64,000 bases of DNA from Carboxylicivirga sediminis. Its GTDB lineage: Bacteria; Bacteroidota; Bacteroidia; Bacteroidales; Marinilabiliaceae. Made by a program: the position numbers and the translations under genes. Of the stretch, positions 40,366 through 48,886 are shown piece after piece. Under the pieces are notes generated by a model that was not told the origin of the DNA, searched no databases, and saw nothing but the letters and a program-made list of their open reading frames with translations. Position 1 is the first letter of the stretch; every line of letters starts with the position of its first letter. Where the stretch lies: the NCBI RefSeq assembly GCF_018156225.1, contig NZ_JAGTAR010000024.1:1-64000 (forward strand), given 5' to 3'.

Positions 40366-40896
40366 TCACTCCCAAAAGCGGTACCAGCCTTTGCGTTGGA
40401 GTTTCCTGAGCTTTTTGCCCAATTCATCACCACGGAGATTAGTGGCCACAATTTCACCATCGGCATCAATTAAATAGTTGGCGGGGATGCTGCGAACGCC
40501 ATAGGTTTTAGCCGCTTCGTTGCGCCAGCCTTTCAGGTCGCTGGTGTGGTGGGGCCAAATAAGGCCATCGTCGGCAATGGCCTTTTTCCAGGCCGCTTCT
40601 TTCATATCGAGCGATACGCTCAGAATCACAAAGCCCTTAGCTCCTGAAAAGGATGCGTCTTTGTATTGTTTGTAAGCTTCCACCAGCACCGGATTCTCTT
40701 TGCGGCATGGGCCGCACCACGATGCCCAGAAATCAACCAGTACCACATAGCCTTTCAATGACGATAAGGATAAGGATTCGCCATTGGTGGACTGTTGAAT
40801 GATTTCAGGAGCCTGGTCGCCCACTTTTAGTCCTTGCCCATATAAAGATGTATTAATGGCTAATAAGATGAGTATAGCAACTATTGTATTTTTCAT
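40366..40896 (-). CDS. secreted TlpA-like thioredoxin
   Basis: A 176-residue exported protein with a signal peptide (IVAILILLAINTSLYGQ). The redox motif WASWCGPCRKENP lies near residue 58 and a cis-proline is in VRSIPANYLID near 137. It belongs to the TlpA/ResA group of periplasmic thiol-disulfide oxidoreductases. The domain fills the whole protein, with no N-terminal extension. Its substrate cannot be told from context. Confidence 0.85.
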   Translation of the reverse strand: MKNTIVAILILLAINTSLYGQGLKVGDQAPEIIQQSTNGESLSLSSLKGYVVLVDFWASWCGPCRKENPVLVEAYKQYKDASFSGAKGFVILSVSLDMKEAAWKKAIADDGLIWPHHTSDLKGWRNEAAKTYGVRSIPANYLIDADGEIVATNLRGDELGKKLRKLQRKGWYRFWE

Positions 40897-41225
40897 TCTT
40901 CAGATTGTTTTCGTTGCTAAGATAAGTAATTAAGTCATAATCCGGTTGGTAACATGGCTCAACCACAGTTTATGTCAATTTTCGTATAACCTAAAAGAGG
41001 CAGAGGTGTAAGAGGATTTAGTAATTATTGAATGCTATTAACTATATGTTATTAGCTAATTGTTATAAGTATTAAGCTGAACATATATGTACAATTCTAA
41101 TTAGTAATATTAACAAGCTAATTAGGTAATGAGGCTATCTAAATTATAAATTCTTACATCTAAAGTATAAATGTCACAGTGAAAATAATAATTAGATTGA
41201 GTATATGATGGGATAGATGTAGGTG
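40897..41225. other. gene-free AT-rich stretch
   Basis: About 330 bp between mnmA and the TlpA-like gene with no open frame, strong hairpin or repeat that I can support. A weak -7-like box (TATCTTAG on the minus strand, 40924-40917) may serve the TlpA-like gene. There is no clear terminator for mnmA. Confidence 0.4.
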
Positions 41226-42272
41226 TTAATAGATGCCACCACCAATAATTTTATTATTTTGATAAAATACAATAGACTGACCTGGTGTGACGGCCCATAC
41301 ATTATTTTCAAATTGTACTATTAGTGAATCGTCTATTAATTCCAGGCTTCCCAAATAACCTGGTACACTATCCAAACCCCTGATGCGGATAAATATATTC
41401 TGGTTCTTCCAAAGTGTTTGGTCATTTGAGAGTGAAAAATCCTTCAGTGTTATCCGATTAGTAAATAGTTTATCGCGATTACCAGCTATCAGCTGCTTGT
41501 TTTCGGCATCAATAGCAATAACGCACTTCCCATTGGCTATGCCTTCGATGCCCCGTCGTTGTCCAATGGTATAAAAAGAGTAGCCCTCGTGGTGACCCAG
41601 CAGGGTTCCATTTTCATCCACTACATGGCCATCGCTCAAAGCTGGGTGTCCTTCACCTAATAGTTGGGTGAGGTAATGACGATAATCGGTACCTGCTAAA
41701 AAGCAAACGCCCATGCTCTCTTTTTTATCCGCTATTTCGGTGTATCCAAGCTGGCGTGCCAGTTCCCGCACTTCTTGCTTGTGCAGCTGTCCCAGCGGAA
41801 ATAGAGCTCTTTCGATAGTTGCCTGATTAAGGTTCCACAGGAAATAGGATTGGTCTTTGGCAGGATCAAGCCCCTTTTGAATATAATACCGATCATTGAC
41901 TAGTGCTTTCTGCACATAATGGCCCGTGGCTATGTATTTACAATTGAGTTGGTCGGCTAGTTCAAGCAGTAATTTCCATTTGATAGTTTCGTTGCATTTG
42001 ATACAAGGGTTCGGTGTTCGGCCAGCCGTATATTCATCTGCAAAATATTGTATAACGGTGGATTTAAATTGCTCGCGGCAGTCTATCAGATGGTGTTCTA
42101 TCTGCCGTTCCTTCGCCAGGTTTTGGGCGGCAATAATACTGGCATCCTGCTCGTCGGTGTGTGTTAAAAGAGTTGCGCCAATTACTTCATATCCGTGCTG
42201 TTGCAGTAGTACGGCTGACATAGAACTGTCCATGCCGCCACTCATTCCCAATAATACCCGCTCTTGTGCCAT
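41226..42272 (-). CDS. mnmA: tRNA-specific 2-thiouridylase MnmA
   Basis: A 348-residue enzyme that thiolates uridine 34 of tRNA-Lys, tRNA-Glu and tRNA-Gln. It has the PP-loop GMSGGMDSSMSAV at the N-terminus, the first catalytic cysteine in NPCIKCN near residue 95, the second in GVCFLAG near 190, and the C-terminal beta-barrel with the YTIGQRRG segment. Length is normal. Three tRNA-Lys(TTT) genes, encoding a natural substrate, lie elsewhere in the window but are not linked to it. Confidence 0.95.
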   Translation of the reverse strand: MAQERVLLGMSGGMDSSMSAVLLQQHGYEVIGATLLTHTDEQDASIIAAQNLAKERQIEHHLIDCREQFKSTVIQYFADEYTAGRTPNPCIKCNETIKWKLLLELADQLNCKYIATGHYVQKALVNDRYYIQKGLDPAKDQSYFLWNLNQATIERALFPLGQLHKQEVRELARQLGYTEIADKKESMGVCFLAGTDYRHYLTQLLGEGHPALSDGHVVDENGTLLGHHEGYSFYTIGQRRGIEGIANGKCVIAIDAENKQLIAGNRDKLFTNRITLKDFSLSNDQTLWKNQNIFIRIRGLDSVPGYLGSLELIDDSLIVQFENNVWAVTPGQSIVFYQNNKIIGGGIY

Positions 42273-42377
42273 GTTGTTTTATTCTTGGTGCGAAAGTAGT
42301 AATAATCCTTCAACCGGCATTGGACTTATTGTTGAGCAAAGGCAAGTCTTCATTCTCAGCCAAAAGTTTTAGAATCA

Positions 42378-42413
42378 TAAAAATGCCCATCAGCCATAAG
42401 GGCCAATGGGCAT
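42378..42413 (-). terminator. terminator of the phenylalanine/tyrosine operon
   Basis: On the minus strand AATGCCCAT and ATGGGCATT form a stem followed by Ts, just after the tyrA stop. Confidence 0.8.
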
Positions 42414-42436
42414 TCGTTATCACTATTATCTAGGTA

Positions 42437-43213
42437 CTATTCTTCAATGTTCTTTCTTACATTATTTAAAAAGGTCTGCATGCCCTTTGAATCTTTTTTG
42501 TCGATCAATTCAAGCAGGTGCTTCAGCTGAAAGCGGATGTTTTCAACCTGTTCATATGTAAACGGGTTAAATAAAATTTCCGTAAGCAAATGGTCTTCTT
42601 CCGATAAAAGCCCTTTGGCAATGTTCATGTGCTTTTTAAATGTCGTACCAGGCGCTTTTTGGTGCTTCATGCATGCGGCAAAGACCAACGATGATGAAAA
42701 TGGTATTGACAATGAATAGGCGATGGTTTCGTCATGGGCATCAAATGTATACTCATGAATATTAAGGCCCAGCGAAGCATAGAAATCTTTAAAGAAAGCC
42801 TTGCCCAGATGGTCGCTTTGGCTGATGATGATGGCATGGTGCATGCTCAAATCTTTCAGGTTAGCGAATGTAGGGCCAAACATGGGGTGCGTAGAAACAT
42901 AGCGCATACCACTTTGTTCATAAAAATCCTGCAGGCCTGTTTTTACCGATGCTATATCAGATATGATACAGTCTTTGGGTAAATAGGGTAATACCTCTTC
43001 AAAGGAAGCCAGGGTGTACTTTAGGCTCACAGCATTGATAAGCAGTTCGGGGCCAAACTCTGTTATTTCGTCAAGTTTGGTTAGTCGCTGCGTGTTAAAA
43101 ACGTATCGAAGTCGGGAGATATCCTTGTCAAATATGGCCACCTCATGTTGCAGGCACAAAGCATCGGTTAACCATGTGCCCATTTTTCCGGCTCCCAGAA
43201 TACAAATTTTCAT
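42437..43213 (-). CDS. tyrA: prephenate/arogenate dehydrogenase TyrA
   Basis: The start at 43213 gives 258 residues beginning MKICILGAGKMGTWL, a Rossmann NAD(P) site. The longer open frame adds only an unconserved tail. The later motifs DIASVK and STHPMFGPTFA are typical of prephenate dehydrogenases, which make the tyrosine precursor. It is the last gene of the aromatic operon, 73 bp after the DAHP synthase-chorismate mutase gene. No C-terminal ACT domain is visible, so feedback control of this enzyme may come through the operon attenuator instead. Confidence 0.85.
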   Translation of the reverse strand: MKICILGAGKMGTWLTDALCLQHEVAIFDKDISRLRYVFNTQRLTKLDEITEFGPELLINAVSLKYTLASFEEVLPYLPKDCIISDIASVKTGLQDFYEQSGMRYVSTHPMFGPTFANLKDLSMHHAIIISQSDHLGKAFFKDFYASLGLNIHEYTFDAHDETIAYSLSIPFSSSLVFAACMKHQKAPGTTFKKHMNIAKGLLSEEDHLLTEILFNPFTYEQVENIRFQLKHLLELIDKKDSKGMQTFLNNVRKNIEE

Positions 43214-43286
43214 AATAGATAGAATCGAGTAGTGAGAGTTGAGAAGATAGTGATGAATCACTTTCCTCTCATCTCTTATCGCTTTT

Positions 43287-44384
43287 TTATTTCTTGGCTA
43301 ATTCTTTATTCATCACCTTGTTCTGACGGTTGATGGATTCCTCGTGGATGTGCTCGTACACCTTCACGACAAATTCAGGACTTAAACCAACTTCTTCGGC
43401 CTGCTTGCGACGGTTGTTCATGACTTCATCGTAGCGACGTGTTTGCAGGATGGTAATGTTATTTTCGTATTTGTATTTACCAATGGCTTCCGATATTTTC
43501 ATGCGCGATTTAAGCGTTTCAAGCAGTTGCTTATCGATGGAATCAATCTTCTGACGCAATTCATCCAGTGTCACGCGTGGGGTATCACCAATGGCCGAAC
43601 GGCGCACTACCAGGTTTTGTTTGATTTCGCCCAGATGTTGTGGCGTCACCTGCTGGCTGGCATCGCTCCAGGCTTTCTCAGGACACATGTGTGATTCAAT
43701 AATTAATCCATTGAAGTTAAGGTCCATTGCCTCCTGGGAAATCTCAGCAATCATCTCACTCTTACCGCTGATGTGACTAGGGTCGGTGATAATTGGTAGC
43801 TCAGGAATACGACGACGCAACTCAATTGGAATCTGCCACTCCGGATTGTTGCGGTATTTGGTTTTATCGTAGGTGCTGAATCCACGGTGGATGGCTCCAA
43901 TCATCTTCACACCGGCACGATTCACACGCTCAATGGCACCAATCCACAGTTCCAAATCAGGGTTGACCGGGTTTTTGATCAAAACGGGTTTGTCTACGCC
44001 AGTTAACGCATCAGCGACCTCTTGCACAGCAAATGGGTTAGCGGTCGTACGGGCACCAATCCAAAGCATGTCCACACCAAACTTAAGTGCTTCGTAAACA
44101 TGATGGGCATTGGCTACTTCCACGCTCACAAACATGCCGGTTTCTTCCTTTACCTTTTTTAGCCAGGGTAGGCCTACGGTACCAACCCCTTCGAACGCTC
44201 CGGGACGAGTCCGTGGTTTCCAGATACCAGCTCTGAATATCTTCACACCTTGAGCCGCAAGCTGACGGGCTGTTTCAAGTGTTTGTTCTTCTGTTTCGGC
44301 ACTACATGGTCCGGCAATAATGATCGGACGCTTTAGTTCTAAGCCTGGTAGTGCTAATGGTTGTAAGTCTAATTTATGTTCCAT
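43287..44384 (-). CDS. bifunctional DAHP synthase / chorismate mutase
   Basis: A 365-residue fusion. Residues about 1-260 are a type I DAHP synthase of the KDO8P-synthase-like group (AGPCSAETEEQ, FRAGIWKPRTRPGAFEGVG, IGARTTANPFAVQEVA, DPSHISGK), the entry step of the shikimate pathway. Residues about 275-365 are a type II chorismate mutase (LDELRQKIDSIDKQLLETLKSR), the branch point to prephenate. This order is usual in Bacteroidota. It sits 6 nt after the aminotransferase gene, so entry, branch point and both branches share one transcript. Confidence 0.93.
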   Translation of the reverse strand: MEHKLDLQPLALPGLELKRPIIIAGPCSAETEEQTLETARQLAAQGVKIFRAGIWKPRTRPGAFEGVGTVGLPWLKKVKEETGMFVSVEVANAHHVYEALKFGVDMLWIGARTTANPFAVQEVADALTGVDKPVLIKNPVNPDLELWIGAIERVNRAGVKMIGAIHRGFSTYDKTKYRNNPEWQIPIELRRRIPELPIITDPSHISGKSEMIAEISQEAMDLNFNGLIIESHMCPEKAWSDASQQVTPQHLGEIKQNLVVRRSAIGDTPRVTLDELRQKIDSIDKQLLETLKSRMKISEAIGKYKYENNITILQTRRYDEVMNNRRKQAEEVGLSPEFVVKVYEHIHEESINRQNKVMNKELAKK

Positions 44385-44390
44385 GGTTAT

Positions 44391-45566
44391 TTAATTTTTT
44401 AATGTTTTTATGCGTTGTTTTGCTTCCTCTAATGTTGTTTGGTTAGTGCACAGGCTGATACGGATGTAGCGTTTTCCCTTATCACCAAAAATAAAGCCGG
44501 GTGTGATAAACACATCACAGCCATAAAGTATCTCGTCAGATAGCTGACCGCTGTCCTGATAGCGTTCGGGGATGCGCGCCCAAATGAACATGCCAGTTTG
44601 CTCAATATCGTATTTGCACTCTAATAAGTCCATTATTTCGTGCACTAATACACGGCGTTTTTTGTATTCGGCATTAACAGTTTCGTACCACTCAGTGCCC
44701 AGTTCAAGGGCTTTGGCAGCTGCCAGCTGAAGCGGCTTAAACATGCCTGAATCCATATTGCTTTTAACCCGCAGGATGTACTGGATAAATTCGGCATTGG
44801 AAACGGCCATACCAACACGCCAACCTGCCATATTGTGTGATTTACTCAACGAATTCAGTTCAATAGCGATGTCTTTGGCACCTTTAATCTCCATAATGCT
44901 TTGCGGTGCATCGTTTAAGATAAAACTATATGGATTATCATTTACAATGACAATGTTGTGCTTTTTACCAAAGGCAATAATGCGTTCAAAGAATTTGACA
45001 TCGGCATTGGCCCCGGTTGGCATATTGGGATAGTTGATCCACATCAGCTTGACCTGACTCAAATCCTGTTGCTCTAAAGCCTCCAGATTGGGTTGCCAGT
45101 TGTTGTTTTCATCCAAGTCGTAGTGAATCAGCCTGGCTTCAGCAATTTTACTGGCCGATGCATAGGTTGGATAGCCCGGATTGGGTACCAATACACCGTC
45201 GCCTGGATTAACAAAGGCCAGCGTGATGTGCATGATGCCCTCTTTAGAGCCCATCAGCGGAAGCACCTCATTCGCTGGGTTAATAGCCACATTGTAGTGC
45301 TTTTGATACCAGCGACTCATGGCTTCTCTTAGTTCGGGGATGCCCACATAACTTTGGTAGCCGTGGTTGTTTTCGGCCGAACTTTGTTTGTTCAGCTCAG
45401 CTAATACCTGTGGTGCCGGAGGTAAATCGGGATTTCCAATGCCCATGTTAATAATGGGTTTACCCTCTTTACGTAGCTTATCCAACTCCTTTATTTTGAC
45501 GGAGAAGTAGTATTCTTCAACGGTGCCTATTCGGTTGGCTGGCTGTATGTTTAATTCGTTTTGCAT
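44391..45566 (-). CDS. aromatic-branch PLP aminotransferase
   Basis: The start at 45566 gives 391 residues and lies 4 nt after the pheA stop; the longer open frame would overlap pheA. It is a class I/II PLP enzyme: NMGIGNPDLPPAP near the N-terminus, NYPNMPTGA near 165, and the PLP lysine in SLSKSHNMAGWRVG near 230. Its place between prephenate dehydratase and DAHP synthase makes the last transamination to phenylalanine and tyrosine, or of prephenate to arogenate, the likely job. By sequence alone it could also be an aspartate aminotransferase. Confidence 0.85.
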   Translation of the reverse strand: MQNELNIQPANRIGTVEEYYFSVKIKELDKLRKEGKPIINMGIGNPDLPPAPQVLAELNKQSSAENNHGYQSYVGIPELREAMSRWYQKHYNVAINPANEVLPLMGSKEGIMHITLAFVNPGDGVLVPNPGYPTYASASKIAEARLIHYDLDENNNWQPNLEALEQQDLSQVKLMWINYPNMPTGANADVKFFERIIAFGKKHNIVIVNDNPYSFILNDAPQSIMEIKGAKDIAIELNSLSKSHNMAGWRVGMAVSNAEFIQYILRVKSNMDSGMFKPLQLAAAKALELGTEWYETVNAEYKKRRVLVHEIMDLLECKYDIEQTGMFIWARIPERYQDSGQLSDEILYGCDVFITPGFIFGDKGKRYIRISLCTNQTTLEEAKQRIKTLKN

Positions 45567-45570
45567 ATGC

Positions 45571-46470
45571 TTAATTTGAATGTGCTGTTTCAATATCTCC
45601 ATTATGAACCGGGTACGATTGTTTGCCACTTGCATATTCGCCCAACGATTTTAATTTCTTGGTCAATGGTCTGATGGCGTCCAGCGATTGCAGGTAGCGT
45701 TTATAGTCGGTAAAGGTCAAATCCACATAAAACAGGTATTCCCATTCTTGCCCGACAATAGGCAGCGACTGTATTTTGGTTAGGTTGATGTTGTAAAAGG
45801 CCAGTATGGTGAGAATCTTTGACAGGCTGCCCTCTTCGTGTGGCAATGAGAATACGATGGACGACTTATTGATTTTGTTTTGTTCCAGCAATTCATCGTT
45901 CTCCGTTTTACCTCTGTCAGAGATAATCAGGAAGCGGGTGAAATTCTTTTTGTTGGTTTCAATGTTTTTGGCCAGGGTCTCCAGTTCATACATTTCACCA
46001 GCTAGTTCAGATGCAATAGCTCCAACACCTTTGAGTTGCTCGTCGGCAATGCGCTTGGCGCTTAGTGCTGTATCTTCTGATTCAATAAGCTTAATATGTG
46101 GGTAATTCTTAAAGAACGCTTCGCATTGAGCTATGGCCATCGGATGAGAGTACACCTCTTTAATTTCTTCAATAGATTGCCCAGGTAAGGCCAGAAACTG
46201 GTGTTTTATACGTAGTTTATATTCACCAATAATCACCAGATCGCTATCTTTCAACATAGTGTAGTTGGGAAGTAGACTGCCTACCAAAGTATTTTCGATG
46301 GCAATGATGCCATAACAATCCCTGTCTTGTTTAAGGGTATCAAACAAATCGGGGAAGGTAAGACAAGGAACGACTTCAATGTTTTCATCTTCGAAATAGG
46401 CTTTTGCAGCTATTTCGTGGTTGGCTCCCGGCCACCCCTGTATGGCTATTCGTTTTGCTGTTTTGCTCAT
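45571..46470 (-). CDS. pheA: prephenate dehydratase PheA with ACT domain
   Basis: A 299-residue enzyme converting prephenate to phenylpyruvate. The catalytic region covers about residues 1-180, with AIENTLVGS near 58 and the conserved NFTRFLIIS near 172. An ACT domain follows (SIVFSLPHEEGSLSKIL, about 200-280) and should bind phenylalanine for feedback inhibition; its ligand loop reads LTKIQSLP instead of the usual ESRP. It is the first structural gene of the operon, 93 nt after the leader-peptide stop codon and behind the attenuator terminator. Both enzyme activity and transcription are therefore probably phenylalanine-controlled. Confidence 0.93.
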   Translation of the reverse strand: MSKTAKRIAIQGWPGANHEIAAKAYFEDENIEVVPCLTFPDLFDTLKQDRDCYGIIAIENTLVGSLLPNYTMLKDSDLVIIGEYKLRIKHQFLALPGQSIEEIKEVYSHPMAIAQCEAFFKNYPHIKLIESEDTALSAKRIADEQLKGVGAIASELAGEMYELETLAKNIETNKKNFTRFLIISDRGKTENDELLEQNKINKSSIVFSLPHEEGSLSKILTILAFYNINLTKIQSLPIVGQEWEYLFYVDLTFTDYKRYLQSLDAIRPLTKKLKSLGEYASGKQSYPVHNGDIETAHSN

Positions 46471-46485
46471 GACTGAATAATGGAT

Positions 46486-46563
46486 ATAAAAAAACCCGCC
46501 TGTAAGAGGCGGGTTTTAAATATTTTATTTTGTTTCGTTTAAATCATAGAAAGCCCACCTCTT
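46486..46563 (-). promoter_or_regulatory. transcription attenuator of the Phe/Tyr operon
   Basis: On the minus strand, AAAACCCGCC (46517-46508), a 7-nt loop and GGCGGGTTTT (46500-46491) plus Ts make a strong terminator ahead of pheA. AAGAGGTGGG (46563-46554), which starts at the last base of the leader stop codon, can pair over 10 bp with CCCGCCTCTT (46513-46504) and so break the terminator. A ribosome stalled in the leader leaves this segment free and permits read-through. One that reaches the stop codon covers it and allows termination. The pairing is seen directly; the mechanism is inferred from known leader-peptide attenuators. Confidence 0.85.
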
Positions 46564-46631
46564 TAACTGTTGCTAAAAAAGAAATAATAAAAGTTATAAA
46601 AGAAAGAGTGTGCTATCATTGCTTTGTTCAT
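46563..46631 (-). CDS. Phe/Tyr-rich leader peptide (22 aa)
   Basis: A 22-codon open frame, beginning MNKAMIAHS and running into FFYNFYYFFF, that is six phenylalanines and three tyrosines in ten codons, then SNS and a TAA stop. Its layout is that of the E. coli pheA leader peptide. The start codon lies about 9 nt downstream of a consensus -7 promoter box, so the transcript would begin only a few bases before it. A longer in-frame extension upstream to 46766 runs through the promoter and is not expected to be translated. The product itself has no job beyond sensing charged tRNA-Phe and tRNA-Tyr. Confidence 0.85.
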   Translation of the reverse strand: MNKAMIAHSFFYNFYYFFFSNS

Positions 46632-46640
46632 TATACGATG

Positions 46641-46670
46641 CAAATGTATAAATATATTCGCAAACGCAAA
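46641..46670 (-). promoter_or_regulatory. promoter of the Phe/Tyr operon
   Basis: On the minus strand TTTG (46670-46667), 18 nt and TACATTTG (46648-46641) match the -33 and -7 boxes exactly. The leader peptide begins 9 nt after the -7 box. Confidence 0.75.
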
Positions 46671-46771
46671 ATTGTGACCAGATAAAATGTAAAAAAAATA
46701 ATTTGACGCTATTGGCAGTTGAATTCTTAGAGGTTGTAAGTTGATTGAAGAATGTGGAATATTCAACCGTC

Positions 46772-48841
46772 CTAAGACTCTTGCTTGCTATTCAATAACT
46801 GCGACTCAATAACAGCTCCTCCTTTTGCTAGTTTATAACGATTTAAGGGGTGGGTGATAAAAAATGTGCTGCCATTCTGAGGTTCTGATTCGAGCCATAA
46901 TGAGCCTCCTAATTGTTTGATTAAATCATTGGCAATCGTTAAGCCCAGGCCTGTACCTGATGCTTTTCGCATATTGTTATCCTGCACCTGCGAGAAGCGT
47001 TTAAAAACGTCTTTGTGCTTCTCTTTGGGTATGCCAATGCCGGTATCTTTAACGTATACGGTTAGTTTATCAGGTTCGCTGTAATAGGCACTAATGGTAA
47101 TGGTGCCTTCATTGGTAAATTTAATGGCGTTGGTTAGCAGATTAAAAACAATTTGTTTGAATCTTACAACATCAGTTTCAAGCTTTAAGTCATTATCAAC
47201 TTGAGCATTTAATTCGATGGATAATGGTTTATTGGATTTACTGACTTCACTTTCAAATTGTTTAAAGGTATCATTTAGAAAGTCCATGATATTAATAGAG
47301 CCATATTGTAACTTGACATGACCTGATTCTATCTGCGAAAAAATAAGAATATCAGAGATGAGTTTGAGGAGTTGATTGCCGTTTGACTGAATGATGTTCA
47401 GGTAGGTTTTTTTCTCATCATGCGATAAGGTGTCATCTTCCAATAGTTCAGAAAAGCCTATGATGGCATTCATCGGTGTCCTAATTTCATGCGACATATT
47501 GGCCAGAAAGGCTGATTTTAAATAGTCCGATTGTTCGGCCTTCTCTTTGGCAGCAATCAATTCCTCTTCATGCTTCTTCTTGTCTGAGATATCTGACAGG
47601 ATTTCGACAAATCCTATGGGACGCTGCTCTTCATCAAATACAGGGTGGGTTTTGTGAGTATATATTTTTCCGGTTCGCGAATTTACATGCTCTCGTACTT
47701 CTGTTCGGTTGGTTTTAAGGCATGTATTGTATAGGCAAAAGTCGCATGGTTTATTCTGATTAAAATAGACTTGGTAACATTTTCGGCCCACCGCCTGTTC
47801 AAACGGAATAGCTGATGATTTCTTGAAAGCATCATTGGCCCAAACCAGGTTGTAGTCATTGTCCATAAATATGACCTGTTCGTCCAGGCTATTAAGAATA
47901 AGCGTTTTTTCCTTTTCGAGCTGTTTAATGGTTTTTGCTCTTTGTGCCCCTACTTTTTGCGCTTCATTAAGCCTGCGAGTCTTCAGTTTTACAGTTCTTC
48001 TCTGAAAAAATAGAATGATTAGCAAGATGAGAATGAGCGAGAAAAATACGATCAGGAGAACTTTGTAAAGTGGCTTGTTGGTTGTTTCTTCTTCCAGTAG
48101 CCATCTGTTGATGGTTTGCTCAAAAAAATCGGGTTGGTTCTCTTTTATCCGAAGCAATGCCTCATCAAAATCATTGAGTAGAATGCCAGCTAACGGCCCG
48201 CCTGCAATTTGAAGGTTAACCGGGTTAAAAAAAATGGATGTAGCTTTCAGTTGCTGGTCCATATTTTGCTGATAGCCATATAGTTTATTTACGGTCCCGG
48301 CATGAGCTTCGTTGCTGATAATTTTGTCAAATACTTCATCCAGACTATTGCACCATACAACCTGAGCATTCAGATTAAAGTCATCGAGTAATTTAAGCAA
48401 TGCCTGAGCATGGATATCTCCTTTTTCAAGTGCGATTACTTTTCCATTAAGGTCAATAATGTTTTCAATATTTGTGTGCTTATTGGAATAAATGACACCC
48501 CAGTTGGTATATATTGTTTCGTTATTGAATAAGGCTAATTGCTCTCGCTCTTTGGTTTTGGCAACAGAAGTCAGTAGATCAATTTTGCCATACTGTATGT
48601 CGTCAAAGCCCTTAGCTATTGATGTAGGTATGTATTCAATCTGCCAATTGTTAATGGCCGCAACATTATTGATGATGTCAATGAAGATGCCTTTGGCCTG
48701 ATGGCTGGAGTCAATGCTACATAAAGGAGGATTGTGGTGCACACCAACTTTTATGCTTTTTTTATTGACGGCGGCTATAGCAGGGATATAACTACCTATT
48801 AAAAAGCTGAGTATGATGAGTGTTTTTTGGGTCATTTTCAC
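46772..48841 (-). CDS. sensor histidine kinase with solute-binding and PAS domains
   Basis: 689 residues. A signal peptide is followed by a family 3 solute-binding domain in the periplasm (about 28-250; IKVGVHHNPPLCSID, GIFIDIINNVA), a membrane helix at about 256-277, a coiled stretch, a PAS domain (about 315-430), a HisKA domain with phospho-acceptor H451 (SHEIRTPMN) and an ATPase domain (DTGIGIP, GTGLGL). The layout is BvgS-like, but there is no receiver or phosphotransfer domain at the C-terminus. The PAS part holds four closely spaced cysteines (KCYQVY, PCDFC, NTC), a possible metal or redox site. No response regulator gene is adjacent. Confidence 0.88.
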   Translation of the reverse strand: MKMTQKTLIILSFLIGSYIPAIAAVNKKSIKVGVHHNPPLCSIDSSHQAKGIFIDIINNVAAINNWQIEYIPTSIAKGFDDIQYGKIDLLTSVAKTKEREQLALFNNETIYTNWGVIYSNKHTNIENIIDLNGKVIALEKGDIHAQALLKLLDDFNLNAQVVWCNSLDEVFDKIISNEAHAGTVNKLYGYQQNMDQQLKATSIFFNPVNLQIAGGPLAGILLNDFDEALLRIKENQPDFFEQTINRWLLEEETTNKPLYKVLLIVFFSLILILLIILFFQRRTVKLKTRRLNEAQKVGAQRAKTIKQLEKEKTLILNSLDEQVIFMDNDYNLVWANDAFKKSSAIPFEQAVGRKCYQVYFNQNKPCDFCLYNTCLKTNRTEVREHVNSRTGKIYTHKTHPVFDEEQRPIGFVEILSDISDKKKHEEELIAAKEKAEQSDYLKSAFLANMSHEIRTPMNAIIGFSELLEDDTLSHDEKKTYLNIIQSNGNQLLKLISDILIFSQIESGHVKLQYGSINIMDFLNDTFKQFESEVSKSNKPLSIELNAQVDNDLKLETDVVRFKQIVFNLLTNAIKFTNEGTITISAYYSEPDKLTVYVKDTGIGIPKEKHKDVFKRFSQVQDNNMRKASGTGLGLTIANDLIKQLGGSLWLESEPQNGSTFFITHPLNRYKLAKGGAVIESQLLNSKQES

Positions 48842-48851
48842 AAAAGCTGCA

Positions 48852-48884
48852 CAAATATAGTAATTTACAGCTATTTATATCAAG
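48852..48884 (-). promoter_or_regulatory. probable promoter of the sensor kinase gene
   Basis: On the minus strand CTTG (48884-48881), 21 nt and TATATTTG (48859-48852). The -7 box is exact; the -33 box is imperfect and slightly far. Confidence 0.45.
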
Positions 48885-48886
48885 CC

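Noticed and set aside
46563-46766. A 67-residue protein gene upstream of pheA
   Set aside because: Its first two thirds run through a consensus promoter. Only the last 22 codons make sense, as a leader peptide.
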